IMG/VR virus record: IMGVR_UViG_3300025121_000027 | Span: 1-64,000 of that record | Length of the DNA stretch: 64,000 bases | Reading direction: 5' to 3' (one strand) | From: a virus | In this document: piece by piece, positions 32,911 to 41,449 of the stretch | Layout: each line of letters opens with the position of its first letter | Position numbering within the stretch: position 1 is the first letter of the stretch | Program-made: the position numbers and the translations under genes | Notes under the pieces: model-generated | The model's input: the letters and a program-made list of their open reading frames with translations, nothing else | Told to the model about the DNA's origin: nothing | Database searches by the model: none

Positions 32911-33438
32911 TTATTGTAAAGCCTTTCTAATCTCTGCAAAGCTACGCCAGCAGCGGCCCACTCCCCATCCGCAATGATCTATCAAATATCTTTGGATTCT
33001 TTTCTTGCAGATATGAGCAGAGCCGGTTTCTTTCTTGGCTTGCCTAATCATCTCCATCGGTGTGTCTAATGCGCTATTTACGACAAATTGCGCATCATCT
33101 GATAGTTTTTGTATGGTGTCTTTAAGTTGCGCGCATGACTCTGGATGGTTGCAATCCGGGCAAGCCAAAAACTGTTCTTCTGCCTCCTCTGTTTGTGGGT
33201 GTTTTTTTCTGAAGTTACATTCGACATTGAATCGGAAGTTTAAATGCTTCCACAGAAAAGTACTGAACTTTGATTTTGTTGGATCATAATTCTTTACACA
33301 ATCAAGAAATGCTTCTGCTCCGATTGATTCTAAATCTTCTTGCTCAAGGCCAACAACTCCAGGTCTTGCCCATGCTTTAGCTCGTTTCTTAATAAGTAGA
33401 AAATACTTTTCGTATTCTATCTCATTTTTCTTTAGCAT
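32911..33438 (-). CDS. Second sigma-like factor
   Basis: 175 aa. The N-terminus resembles sigma region 2 (YEKYFLLIKKRAKAWA, EDLESIGAEAFLDCVKNYDPTKSKFSTFLWKHL), with a short Cys segment (CPDCNHPESC) and a C-terminal part that could be region 4. It is smaller than the factor at 23822. It may act at a different class of promoters; the family call is moderate. Confidence 0.6.
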   Translation of the reverse strand: MLKKNEIEYEKYFLLIKKRAKAWARPGVVGLEQEDLESIGAEAFLDCVKNYDPTKSKFSTFLWKHLNFRFNVECNFRKKHPQTEEAEEQFLACPDCNHPESCAQLKDTIQKLSDDAQFVVNSALDTPMEMIRQAKKETGSAHICKKRIQRYLIDHCGWGVGRCWRSFAEIRKALQ

Positions 33439-33545
33439 TTGGGTTTGCTTCCTTCTAAGGCAGTATAGTAGTTTGTTGTATGTGATTGGCTTAGTCGATT
33501 GGTTTTTTCAAGGTTCAAGAACAAAAACTTGGAGCAGAATTATTG

Positions 33546-33803
33546 TTACTCTTCCCACTTCATACCGTGATTTTGGCCAGAGCAAGAACAACGACAAAGA
33601 AAGCCTTTTGCTTCTTGGCATTTCTTCCCGCACTTTGTTTTAGTTGTACTTGCTATCAGCTTTTTAACTTTCATTTTTTTACTGCATATTGGACAGCGAG
33701 TATTTAAAGTTTTGTTATCTTTTAAATACTCGCCCTTCCAACTGGTTGTTACTTCATACCGCTTAGTTGTTTTGCATTGTTTGCATTGGCATATTACTAT
33801 CAA
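33546..33803 (-). CDS. Zinc-binding phage protein, 85 aa
   Basis: Starts at a TTG (33801-33803) with AAAGGAGA upstream. N-terminal CQCKQCK and CPICSKK, then CGKKCQEAKGFLCRCSC with NHG, a pattern I recognise from small phage zinc proteins of unknown role. The gap 33439-33545 upstream of the sigma gene holds nothing else clear. Confidence 0.7.
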   Translation of the reverse strand: MIVICQCKQCKTTKRYEVTTSWKGEYLKDNKTLNTRCPICSKKMKVKKLIASTTKTKCGKKCQEAKGFLCRCSCSGQNHGMKWEE

Positions 33804-33908
33804 TCTTTTCTCCTTTCATTTTGCAATTATCGCATGATAGTTTATTGCAATAGAAGCACTCTTCTGAAAAAAGGGAAGTCATCTATCAAATGTCTTTTGA
33901 TGAACGAT

Positions 33909-34097
33909 TTAAACATATGTTACTCTTTCTATTGTTCTTTTAAGTTCTTTGTTTAGTTTTTCTATTACTTTATTTGCATTTTCGATTTCTATTAGTGTTG
34001 GGTTTCTTCCTTCTTTGTTGTATATTTCTTGCAAAGTGTTTCTTCTTTGCTCCCACCCGTTGATCTTTTGAATAATTTTAGCGGCGATAAGATTCAT
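33909..34097 (-). CDS. Small coiled-coil protein, 62 aa
   Basis: Mostly helical (ANKVIEKLNKELKRTIERV). No family recognised. The gap 33804-33908 holds no convincing gene. Confidence 0.55.
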   Translation of the reverse strand: MNLIAAKIIQKINGWEQRRNTLQEIYNKEGRNPTLIEIENANKVIEKLNKELKRTIERVTYV

Positions 34098-34112
34098 TTG
34101 TCTTTTCTCCTT

Positions 34113-34400
34113 TTAATTGTTATTGTTTAGTTTTACTATTACGTTGATATTATATTCATATTTATCAAATTCTAATTCTGAAATAGAATCATCGATATTT
34201 ACTTCATTGACTTCCATTCCAGTTTTATTATAAAAATGCAGAATTTCTTCTTTAATTTTTGCTTCAAGCCTTTTCTTTTCTTTATTGATTTTATCTTCAA
34301 TTTGCTTCAATTGAAGAGCAAGGTTTAAAGTTTTTTCATGCTTCTTGAGAAAATAAGAAAGCTCTGCATCTTCATTTTTTCCAAGTGTTTTCTTTTTCAT
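34113..34400 (-). CDS. Coiled-coil hypothetical protein, 95 aa
   Basis: Glu/Lys-rich helix (KINKEKKRLEAKIKEEIL) followed by an acidic beta-like end and a terminal Asn run. No family recognised. Adjacent to the VWA metallopeptidase-like gene. Confidence 0.6.
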   Translation of the reverse strand: MKKKTLGKNEDAELSYFLKKHEKTLNLALQLKQIEDKINKEKKRLEAKIKEEILHFYNKTGMEVNEVNIDDSISELEFDKYEYNINVIVKLNNNN

Positions 34401-34413
34401 TGTCTTTTCTCCT

Positions 34414-35571
34414 TTATTTGATTTGAATTACTTCTCCAAATGGCGGGTGAAATCTTTCAGCACTTCCAATGATACACCATAGAACAGGATAGTTAGGATC
34501 ATTTGAAAAACTGCTGCATTGCCCATCTGTCAAATAGATAAAGCAAGATGGGAGCATTCCCTTTTCTTCTAAATGATTAAATGGCGGCCTAAAGTCTGTC
34601 CCTCCACCTCCTTGAGCATTTAGTTTTAACGGTATATCATAAGCTGTAAACTCTTCTACTCCTTGCAAAGCATTATTAACATACATAACATAAGCATTTG
34701 AATCATATGCTTCCATAATTGCACCCAATTCAGAAACAAACTCTTTTAGAACTTCTTGATTGATACTGCCAGAAGTATCAATAGCGACAGCAATGTTTTT
34801 CAACTCCTGTGATCTTAATGATGGCATGAACAACCCCATGTGGATATATCTTTTGTTCGGAGGCATCCAAGCATAATCATTTTTGGCATTCTGATCTACA
34901 AAGCGGCGAAGCAATTCTTTCCAATCCAGAACTGGCTCAAGAGTATCTTCGACCAGTCTTGCAATATGAGCAGGGAGTTTTCCGCACATTTTAGCTTGCT
35001 GCGATGCTTGCGCGATCATTACTTTAGCTTCTGCTTCTGCTTTTGATATATCCGCTTCGCTTGGTTTTTGCCCATCTTGCCCTGGTGCATCTCGTACTTC
35101 GCCACATCCACCTGGATCGCTATTTGAACTACCATCTTTTGATTTATTTGAGCCGCTACCCGACCCGCCACTTTGCTTCTCTGGTTTTGGAAGTTTAGAA
35201 TAGATCGCTTCCGCTGCTTCGTTTGGAAAGCCTTGCAATGCTCCTTTCGGTAGAGTAAATTTTGAATTGGTTAAAAGATAGTTGATGGCATAATCTGCTG
35301 CCGCATTCCATGTTTCGTGGTCTCTATCTTGTCTTCTGACATGATGTAACGCTGCAATATGCATTACTTCATGAGCAATTAATCCTTTCGTTTCGTCTAA
35401 TGTTAAGGACTCGATAAATTCTGGATTGTATCCTAAAGATACTCCATCGGTCCAAGCTGTCTTACATGTTCCATCTTCTTTAATGAGAAGCCTTAAAGCA
35501 ATGGAAGCAAAGAACGGCTCGTCGAGTACTAAACCTGCTTTTGCTTTTGTTATTTTATCTTTTGCTTGCAT
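34414..35571 (-). CDS. DUF2201/VWA-like protein with a metallopeptidase-like HEVMH motif
   Basis: 385 aa. Residues about 1-120: metallopeptidase-like domain with LIAHEVMHIAALHH, then a Gly/Ser linker. C-terminal VWA-like domain (about 260-385): the MIDAS Asp-x-Ser is IAVAIDTSGSINQE and a later TDG (FIYLTDGQC). This is the VWA partner of a MoxR-type system; the MoxR ATPase is at 37035. A chaperone-like or counter-host role is conjecture. Confidence 0.75.
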   Translation of the reverse strand: MQAKDKITKAKAGLVLDEPFFASIALRLLIKEDGTCKTAWTDGVSLGYNPEFIESLTLDETKGLIAHEVMHIAALHHVRRQDRDHETWNAAADYAINYLLTNSKFTLPKGALQGFPNEAAEAIYSKLPKPEKQSGGSGSGSNKSKDGSSNSDPGGCGEVRDAPGQDGQKPSEADISKAEAEAKVMIAQASQQAKMCGKLPAHIARLVEDTLEPVLDWKELLRRFVDQNAKNDYAWMPPNKRYIHMGLFMPSLRSQELKNIAVAIDTSGSINQEVLKEFVSELGAIMEAYDSNAYVMYVNNALQGVEEFTAYDIPLKLNAQGGGGTDFRPPFNHLEEKGMLPSCFIYLTDGQCSSFSNDPNYPVLWCIIGSAERFHPPFGEVIQIK

Positions 35572-35572
35572 G

Positions 35573-36463
35573 TTATTTCCCTCCCAAATAACCAGACATA
35601 GCAGACAGTAAATCGTCTGCTGTTTTAGCCGTTTGCTTTCTTGTCTTTTTATTCTTTCTCAAATCCTCTGGATCAAAAGAACAAAGTTTTTGCTCTACAT
35701 CCTTTCTCATCTCTTCCAGATTAGGATCATTAGAAAGATTCAAGCGCGGAAGCAAAGAGCAAAGTTCTGCAATGTTTGAAATCATACTGTTTTTAAATAT
35801 CTTTTCTGGATCATTAAGGCGCTCGCTCATATGAGAAACAGAATCATAAAGCCGTTGCCACAAATCCTTCATTGCTACCGCTTGGGCTTGAATCAAACCC
35901 TCTTCAATGTTCTTCTTGATTATGCTTGCATCTTCTGCTCTAAGCTTTACTCTAAAATCGTTTGATGTTGGCAGTGGATAGATAGCCGTTGTCACATCAA
36001 ACTTTTCTTTGATTTCATCTTCTTTCGGATAGTCCATCTCATTAAACAATGAGCCGAGCCTTTCTTTGCTATCTTCTACATAGGTGTTGTAGCCTTGCAC
36101 AAACTCTCTTGTTGCATTTTCAAAATCTGATTTAAGACTTCTGATTTTTTCAGAGTACTTACTGAAGTTAGCAGAGGTCAAAATCCTCATCCCTTCATCT
36201 GACCACGGAAGAGTATTAGCATAATGAAAAATTCGAATTTCGTTTGAAATACTTTGAAGCTTTTGCAAAGACTCCTTTGCGATTAGTGCTTTGTTATATC
36301 TTCCTGCATCTTGCTTGGCTTGGTGTTTATCTGCTATCTCTTTGGACGCTTTCTTGTCGTGTTTTCTTGCAGCCCACATAGAGATTGACAACCGCACCAG
36401 CATTGCTTTGCTGGCAAGTTCTTTACTTTCAATTGTCTGAGATTGCTTAGTGGTAGTTTTCAT
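35573..36463 (-). CDS. DUF3150-like hypothetical protein
   Basis: 296 aa, helical, with Lys-rich ends. Middle includes EKFDVTTAIYPLPTSNDFRVKL and a terminal RQTAKTADDLLSAM. Its place between the VWA-like protein and the MoxR-like ATPase fits the DUF3150 component that often accompanies these pairs in phages. Function unknown. Confidence 0.6.
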   Translation of the reverse strand: MKTTTKQSQTIESKELASKAMLVRLSISMWAARKHDKKASKEIADKHQAKQDAGRYNKALIAKESLQKLQSISNEIRIFHYANTLPWSDEGMRILTSANFSKYSEKIRSLKSDFENATREFVQGYNTYVEDSKERLGSLFNEMDYPKEDEIKEKFDVTTAIYPLPTSNDFRVKLRAEDASIIKKNIEEGLIQAQAVAMKDLWQRLYDSVSHMSERLNDPEKIFKNSMISNIAELCSLLPRLNLSNDPNLEEMRKDVEQKLCSFDPEDLRKNKKTRKQTAKTADDLLSAMSGYLGGK

Positions 36464-36522
36464 TTGTTATTCTCCTTTTGTTTTTAGTAGATTGTATTGG
36501 CGATAGTAAATAGTTAAAATTC

Positions 36523-36723
36523 TTAATCTTCAATATCTAATGGGATCAAACGCGCCTCATGCTTTTCGAGCATGTCAATTTCCCCGCCAGCTTCAACATG
36601 TTTCAAGTCTCTTTTTGTGAATTTTTTACCAGTGATACTGTGCATCCTGGTTAAAGCGATATCTGCTTTTGAATAAGCACTCATTCCATAACCGTAATGC
36701 TGGATAATATAGACTTTTTTCAT
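36523..36723 (-). CDS. Hypothetical protein, 66 aa
   Basis: Starts KKVYIIQHYGYG with a later KFTKRDLKHVEAGGEID. No family recognised. It lies in the MoxR/VWA cluster. Confidence 0.55.
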   Translation of the reverse strand: MKKVYIIQHYGYGMSAYSKADIALTRMHSITGKKFTKRDLKHVEAGGEIDMLEKHEARLIPLDIED

Positions 36724-36726
36724 TTA

Positions 36727-37020
36727 CTATTCTCCTTTCATTCTTTTCTCTATAAGTTTTGCAATTACTTCTGGACGATTCTTTTTCAGCCATTCTTTTC
36801 CAACTTCTACTCTATAAGTACTGTGGCAATAAACCATATTAGAGAAGCCCTTTTTTGCATAAGCACTCGGATGGCGAATATAATCTCCACTCTTTGTTTC
36901 ATAGTACCAACCTTGGCCCTTTTCTTCTGGTTCAATATCTCCTTCGACCACCTTGACTGGACAATTCCAATTTGCTTTCGCTTGCTTTCTTATTTCGTAA
37001 AAGAAGTGTCTTTTAGCCAT
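36727..37020 (-). CDS. Hypothetical protein, 97 aa
   Basis: Basic, with aromatic motifs (GQGWYYETKSGDYIRHPSAY) and a single Cys pair region (WNCPVKV, YCHSTY). Possible small phage protein associated with the MoxR ATPase. Unknown function. Confidence 0.55.
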   Translation of the reverse strand: MAKRHFFYEIRKQAKANWNCPVKVVEGDIEPEEKGQGWYYETKSGDYIRHPSAYAKKGFSNMVYCHSTYRVEVGKEWLKKNRPEVIAKLIEKRMKGE

Positions 37021-37034
37021 TTGCTATCTCCTTT

Positions 37035-38045
37035 CTACAGCATTACGCTTTCATGTTTAACCGCCCAATCGATATAAGCCTTGGTATCATATAGTTCCGG
37101 CTTGCCCATAGTACAATCTCTAATGCCAAGCACGCTAAATTCATCAGGCATCCGATTCAAATATTCTACTATTCTACCGAAAGTCTGCTCTGTTGCCCTG
37201 CTTGCCAGTGCTCCGCAGATAGCATAATTAACTGCTGGATCATTACTAATTTCTGCTTTTGTAGGATTCATCAAGATAGCATCTGGAGAAGGTATCTTTC
37301 TACAAATACGGAGAAAGCCAATGAACTCTGCTGCGGCTGCTTCACCAACGGTTCCTTTAATCAGTTCAAACTCTATATCTTTTGAAGGTGAAGTAGAAAG
37401 AATGTTAGAAACAAATTCCCAAGAGCGCGGAGAAGGAAAGGCTTTTTCGTCTGACTTCTTGGGGTCAAATGAGTGAAGTAGATTGGTTCTATACCTCAGA
37501 AAAGCAATTACTTCTGTCTTGATATTGTTTTGCATTGCCCATCGTACCCAATCATTTATATCTACTTCAAAATTAAGATGGACAAAGCGATTGGCCAGAG
37601 CAGAAGGTATCCTGTGTACTACCGCTTTGTCGTTTTCTCTATTGCCCGCTGCAATTACCATCCAGCCATCTGGCAAAGTATATTCACCAAGCTTTCTATC
37701 CAATACCAATTGATAACATGCTGCTTGTGTCAAGGGCGGTGCAGCATTTAATTCGTCCAGGAAGAGTATGCCGCAAGATGAAGAGTCATGCGGAAGAAAA
37801 GCAGGAGGACACCAATGAGCCATGTTGTCTCCGTTGATATGCGGCAAACCCCTCAAGTCCACTGGATCAAGAAGTACTGCGCGGACATCGATAAGAGTAA
37901 AAGGCTTTTTCTTATTTGGCTTTTGCTTCTGAGCTACTTGCTTAACTACTTGAGACTTGCCGACACCAGGAGCACCCCAAATAAAAACTGGTTGCTTGAT
38001 TTGAATAAGAGCGGATAAGCTGTCAATGACTTGAGAAGGTTTCAT
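37035..38045 (-). CDS. MoxR-like AAA+ ATPase
   Basis: 336 aa. Walker A is WGAPGVGKSQVVKQV (near residue 24), Walker B is GILFLDELNAAPP, and a sensor-1 Asn is WMVIAAGNRENDK. Arg-finger region follows (RIPSALANRFVHL). MoxR ATPases act with VWA proteins, and both partners are present here. In phage the cargo is not known. Confidence 0.85.
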   Translation of the reverse strand: MKPSQVIDSLSALIQIKQPVFIWGAPGVGKSQVVKQVAQKQKPNKKKPFTLIDVRAVLLDPVDLRGLPHINGDNMAHWCPPAFLPHDSSSCGILFLDELNAAPPLTQAACYQLVLDRKLGEYTLPDGWMVIAAGNRENDKAVVHRIPSALANRFVHLNFEVDINDWVRWAMQNNIKTEVIAFLRYRTNLLHSFDPKKSDEKAFPSPRSWEFVSNILSTSPSKDIEFELIKGTVGEAAAAEFIGFLRICRKIPSPDAILMNPTKAEISNDPAVNYAICGALASRATEQTFGRIVEYLNRMPDEFSVLGIRDCTMGKPELYDTKAYIDWAVKHESVML

Positions 38046-38096
38046 TGTATTAATTCCTTTCTATAAGTAGTATTTGGTATGAAGTTAATTGTGATT

Positions 38097-38207
38097 CTAC
38101 AGTACAACCAGCCAAATAAATATGTTTAGAACAACCAATAAAACAGCAACAACTTCTCCTGTCATTATCTTTCTTTCCTGTTTATATGGTTTGTATTCTT
38201 GAAACAT
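38097..38207 (-). CDS. Tiny membrane protein, 36 aa
   Basis: Starts MFQEYKPYKQERK, then one transmembrane span (VVAVLLVVLNIFIWLVVL). Good GGAG site. Possible holin accessory or small membrane peptide; no more can be said. Confidence 0.5.
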   Translation of the reverse strand: MFQEYKPYKQERKIMTGEVVAVLLVVLNIFIWLVVL

Positions 38208-38222
38208 AATTACTCCTTGTCT

Positions 38223-38241
38223 GGCCCGGTCGTGCCGGGCC
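38223..38241 (-). other. GC-rich 7-bp hairpin
   Basis: GGCCCGG, 5-nt loop, CCGGGCC, just before the ribosome site of the 36-aa gene. A related GGCCC...GGCC sequence is at about 38437-38452, on the other side of the 57-aa gene. Confidence 0.5.
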
Positions 38242-38247
38242 TTGGGG

Positions 38248-38421
38248 TTAAATCAGGTTGGACAGCGGAACGTCCAGAATCCACACTTCGCCCTCAGTGT
38301 TGACAGCCAAGAAAGCCGCCAACTCCTCGGGTACGTCCTCAATACGGGCTACGCGGATGGAGGTCTGAATGAAGGGTTTTTCAGAAACCGCTAAGTCAAA
38401 ACGTACCTCTAAAGTTTTCAT
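38248..38421 (-). CDS. Small relatively GC-rich gene, 57 aa
   Basis: Starts MKTLEVRFDLAVSEKPFIQ; acidic, beta-rich (RIEDVPEELAAFLAVNTEGEVWIL). GC content and codon use are higher than its neighbours, and the flanks carry similar GGCCC-type hairpins. Possibly recently acquired. Function unknown. Confidence 0.6.
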   Translation of the reverse strand: MKTLEVRFDLAVSEKPFIQTSIRVARIEDVPEELAAFLAVNTEGEVWILDVPLSNLI

Positions 38422-38450
38422 GGGTCTTTCCTTTCTGGCCCGAGGGCCGG

Positions 38451-38636
38451 TTAGTTGACATTTTGCAGAGCTTTAATGATTTTTTCAGCATCTTCTCGTG
38501 AAGAGTAGATTCGGCAAATAGCGATGTCTGGAAAACGTCGATCTTCAGGAGTGAAATTAATGTCTCGAACGAATTTGCCTGAATAGTTCTTTCCTAGTTC
38601 CTCAAAATCGTCAGTAAGTTTATATGTTCCGTTCAT
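38451..38636 (-). CDS. Hypothetical protein, 61 aa
   Basis: Beta-rich start (NGTYKLTDDFEELGKNYSGK), ends with an acidic helix. No family recognised. Confidence 0.55.
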   Translation of the reverse strand: MNGTYKLTDDFEELGKNYSGKFVRDINFTPEDRRFPDIAICRIYSSREDAEKIIKALQNVN

Positions 38637-38649
38637 TTTTACTTCTCCT

Positions 38650-38919
38650 TTATACTATCGGATTTACAAAAACATGATTGAAGAATGTTTCAACTTCATA
38701 TTGGCACGAGTCATATCCAGCACTATCTAATGCTTGTATCACTTCTTGTTTTGTTGTGATTCTAGGAAGGTCTTCGCACCTTACTTCTTCTTCTGAAAAA
38801 CAAATTTTGTGTTTTAGAAGTTCTTTTCTGAAAGCATTTACTCTTTTCATTCTGCTTGATTTTGTTGGCTTGTTTCTGGCTCCGATATCATGATGAGCAA
38901 TGATTGCGAAGTTATTCAT
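38650..38919 (-). CDS. Hypothetical protein, 89 aa
   Basis: Starts at the ATG (38919) that overlaps the upstream stop; the longer frame (38949) lacks a better site. Contains FAIIAHHDIGARNKPTKSS and a single Cys pair region. Unknown family. Confidence 0.55.
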   Translation of the reverse strand: MNNFAIIAHHDIGARNKPTKSSRMKRVNAFRKELLKHKICFSEEEVRCEDLPRITTKQEVIQALDSAGYDSCQYEVETFFNHVFVNPIV

Positions 38920-39131
38920 TGTGCTATCTCCTTTCTTGGCAGATAGCATTTAATTAACATATCATTGTTATTCAATGCATCAAGTACAGATAGAAAAGCA
39001 TTTATCTCTGCATCCGTTCTGGAATATAGTTCTTTAACTTGTGGGTTTTCTTTTCCTTTGAATACTTCTAAAAGTTCTCTTTTGGCTGTTAGAATATCGC
39101 GCAATGCTTGCTTCAATTCTTTTGTTTTCAT
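38916..39131 (-). CDS. Hypothetical protein, 71 aa
   Basis: Lys/Glu-rich helices (LKQALRDILTAKRELLEVFKG). ATGA overlap downstream and TAATG upstream. Unknown family. Confidence 0.55.
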   Translation of the reverse strand: MKTKELKQALRDILTAKRELLEVFKGKENPQVKELYSRTDAEINAFLSVLDALNNNDMLIKCYLPRKEIAQ

Positions 39132-39295
39132 TATGCCTGCCTCTTTTTAGCATTGATAATTGCTTTTTCTGGAGTAGTACGCTTTAGACTTTTGTTTTCG
39201 CATCGTGGGCAAGTAAAGATATATTCAGGACTTGGCCCATGGCCTTTTGGCTTTTGCTCCATATAGCCGCATCGTGAACAAGAATAAGTATTCAT
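39131..39295 (-). CDS. Small zinc-ribbon protein, 54 aa
   Basis: Two Cys pairs: YSCSRCGYM and FTCPRCENKS. TAA overlaps the ATG of the next gene (TAATG). Role unknown. Confidence 0.6.
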   Translation of the reverse strand: MNTYSCSRCGYMEQKPKGHGPSPEYIFTCPRCENKSLKRTTPEKAIINAKKRQA

Positions 39296-39307
39296 TTGTT
39301 ATGCCTC

Positions 39308-39493
39308 TCATTGATTCATTTTGAAAAACAATTTTACAGACAAGCTTGCATCAAAATCTTCCATTGGGATGGTAAATCGAGTGTCTTCATAATCTGGTTG
39401 AAATATACTTCCATCCATATCTTTTTCAGGAAATATAGGAAGATTTGCTTTCTCTGCCATTTCGTTTAATCTATAATCTACCCAGTGTTTCAT
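39308..39493 (-). CDS. Hypothetical protein, 61 aa
   Basis: Acidic, starts MKHWVDYRLNEMAEKANLP. No family recognised. Confidence 0.5.
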   Translation of the reverse strand: MKHWVDYRLNEMAEKANLPIFPEKDMDGSIFQPDYEDTRFTIPMEDFDASLSVKLFFKMNQ

Positions 39494-39506
39494 AGTCTTA
39501 TCTCCT

Positions 39507-39716
39507 TTATGCTTCTGTATGAGAAGCGAGAATGTTTAGGGCAAGCCTTAACCCAGGAACATTAATTCTTTCTACTGTTTTAGAATTGTGCAAATCATGA
39601 TGAATATGGTTGATAATATCGTTTGAAATATTCGCAGCAAGAATACTATCTACACTTCCCCAGGGATATAATTCTGGAAATTGAGGATTGAAGTTGCAAC
39701 AATCTTTTACTTTCAT
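39507..39716 (-). CDS. Hypothetical protein, 69 aa
   Basis: ATG at 39716 has an AGGAGATAA site; the longer frame (39800) overlaps the previous gene. Product starts MKVKDCCNFNPQFP and is His-rich near the middle. Unknown. Confidence 0.5.
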   Translation of the reverse strand: MKVKDCCNFNPQFPELYPWGSVDSILAANISNDIINHIHHDLHNSKTVERINVPGLRLALNILASHTEA

Positions 39717-39733
39717 TTTCTTATCTCCTTTTC

Positions 39734-39931
39734 TTAACAATCTTTTGCCCAAGAAAACAAATCCCGATAAACAAGCCAATGAGCATAGGAACATTCCCAT
39801 CTTTTAGACATTGGACAACCGAATACATCTAATTCAGATGGCCTTGAACGATAAACTTCATTTCCGATTTTCCAGAACTCCCAAAAAGAATCAGGGAATC
39901 GATAGCCAGAAGCAATCAATTTAATTTCCAT
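39734..39931 (-). CDS. Hypothetical protein, 65 aa
   Basis: Starts MEIKLIASGYRFPDSFWEFW, with Trp/Tyr- and Cys-containing C-terminus. Unknown. Confidence 0.5.
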   Translation of the reverse strand: MEIKLIASGYRFPDSFWEFWKIGNEVYRSRPSELDVFGCPMSKRWECSYAHWLVYRDLFSWAKDC

Positions 39932-39944
39932 AAATCATCTCTTT

Positions 39945-40142
39945 TTAAAAATTTGTTATATATTCATTCCATTCCATTTCTTTCATAAAATTCCATCTTT
40001 TCTTATTTCTTCCATGCGTCAAGTACTTAATCAGAAGAAAGCCAGGACTCCAATCTTCTGATTCTGGATCAATCTTGCAATTTAGATCGTCGAAAACGTG
40101 TAGGATAAAGGCGTGACCACTACCATTTGGAATGCTTTCCAT
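39945..40142 (-). CDS. Hypothetical protein, 65 aa
   Basis: Chosen start at 40142 with a GGAGG site; a longer frame exists but overlaps the previous gene. Starts MESIPNGSGHAFILHVFDDL. Unknown. Confidence 0.5.
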   Translation of the reverse strand: MESIPNGSGHAFILHVFDDLNCKIDPESEDWSPGFLLIKYLTHGRNKKRWNFMKEMEWNEYITNF

Positions 40143-40161
40143 GTTTATCCTCCGATTAAAT

Positions 40162-40413
40162 TTATATCGAGACATAAATAGTATACTGTCGGCCGCCAAT
40201 AATTGCAGTATAAATAAACTCTCCGCCGTTTCTACTTTTTTGCATTTCAACATTTTCACAAGCGGAAACATATCCAGCAATGCGTTTTACTATCGGTGAA
40301 TCAGCTTCATAATACTTTCCAGAACAACCACACATGCACTTGCCGGGTTTTCCGGCATAAGCGCGATTGATTTTAACAGGATCAATAATTGGGCAATAAA
40401 TGATTTGCGTCAT
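40162..40413 (-). CDS. Small Cys-rich protein, 83 aa
   Basis: Contains GKCMCGCSGKYYEADSPIV, a likely metal-binding knuckle, then a beta-rich end. Unknown. Confidence 0.55.
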   Translation of the reverse strand: MTQIIYCPIIDPVKINRAYAGKPGKCMCGCSGKYYEADSPIVKRIAGYVSACENVEMQKSRNGGEFIYTAIIGGRQYTIYVSI

Positions 40414-40457
40414 GATTAAGTCTCCTTTTCAAAGTTTATCGATGAAGTTTTTAATAT

Positions 40458-40763
40458 TTAGAATTTTGAGTTGGCATCGTAATAGTACTTTTTGAAATGG
40501 TCTTGATGAAATTTCAACAAATCAATCTCCCAGGCAGTCAAAGTATTGCGTACTATCTTTTCTTTAAAATCAGATGTGATGACTTCTTTATGCTCATGGA
40601 AACCACAGGGGATCATGATGCGGTATTCAATAGTATAATAGTCATAGATTGCTTCTATGCTAATCTTCCTTCTGTTCAAAATTTCTTGAACAATACCCAG
40701 TGTATCATCGCCGATTTTAAAGATTGCATTTGCATCATTTCCTGTTTCAGCTTGCTTCTTCAT
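40458..40763 (-). CDS. Hypothetical protein, 101 aa
   Basis: Mixed alpha/beta with LGIVQEILNRRKISIEAIYDYY and a His-rich C-terminus. Unknown. Confidence 0.55.
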   Translation of the reverse strand: MKKQAETGNDANAIFKIGDDTLGIVQEILNRRKISIEAIYDYYTIEYRIMIPCGFHEHKEVITSDFKEKIVRNTLTAWEIDLLKFHQDHFKKYYYDANSKF

Positions 40764-40765
40764 GA

Positions 40766-40975
40766 TTAAATCTCCTTTTCAAAAGCGGCTTGTGCTTGCT
40801 TGCCACTGATTTTTTCTTCGGCTATGACGATTGCATGAGTATCACCGTTGGTATCTACTTCTCGAATAACTCCTTTAAAGCCAAGACCATTTAAGATTCT
40901 GGTTAGCGAATTGAAATCAATCTGTTCTTTATAATCCCAGACCATCGAAACTGTTTTGATTTCTTTTTTCTTCAT
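40766..40975 (-). CDS. Hypothetical protein, 69 aa
   Basis: Alternating strands (KTVSMVWDYKEQIDF, IREVDTNGDTHAIVIAEE) typical of a small alpha/beta fold. Unknown. Confidence 0.55.
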   Translation of the reverse strand: MKKKEIKTVSMVWDYKEQIDFNSLTRILNGLGFKGVIREVDTNGDTHAIVIAEEKISGKQAQAAFEKEI

Positions 40976-41016
40976 GGCTTTATCTCCTTTGTTTGATTTT
41001 GGTTAGTTTTCGGTAT

Positions 41017-41181
41017 TTAGTCCTGAATGAACATTGCCATTGAGCGGCGGATAGCATCGGCGGATATGTAGAGCTTTTCGGCCAGTGCACGGTCAATCAT
41101 GTCAATGTGGTCATTTTTTTCCAGCAAATTGATGATATGCTCGGCGTGCTCCATATTGTGCTTTGCTTCTTTTTTCGTCAT
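41017..41181 (-). CDS. Small hypothetical protein, 54 aa
   Basis: Starts at an ATG overlapping the upstream stop (ATGA). Helical, acidic, relatively GC-rich codon use compared with neighbours. Unknown. Confidence 0.55.
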   Translation of the reverse strand: MTKKEAKHNMEHAEHIINLLEKNDHIDMIDRALAEKLYISADAIRRSMAMFIQD

Positions 41182-41438
41182 GATTTTATCTCCTTTGCTT
41201 CTGTATTTAAAATATTGTAAGCAAATTCATATGCATCAAATACTCTTTGGTCATTGATTTGCACACCGCCCATTGCCGTGTTGTGCTCTAATGAGAGGCG
41301 CAGCAATTCTCTCATCTTTTCATATCTCAAAGAGATAGTTTTTGTTCCAACTCCTTTTCGACGTACTACTTCGTTAAATGAAGTAGTTAGCAAATCTTTT
41401 ATTGCGAATTCTTTAGCATTAGGATAATTTGTTCCCAT
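41178..41438 (-). CDS. Hypothetical protein, 86 aa
   Basis: Helical with EFAIKDLLTTSFNEVVRR and ELLRLSLEHN. Unknown. Confidence 0.55.
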   Translation of the reverse strand: MGTNYPNAKEFAIKDLLTTSFNEVVRRKGVGTKTISLRYEKMRELLRLSLEHNTAMGGVQINDQRVFDAYEFAYNILNTEAKEIKS

Positions 41439-41449
41439 TTTTTTCTCCT

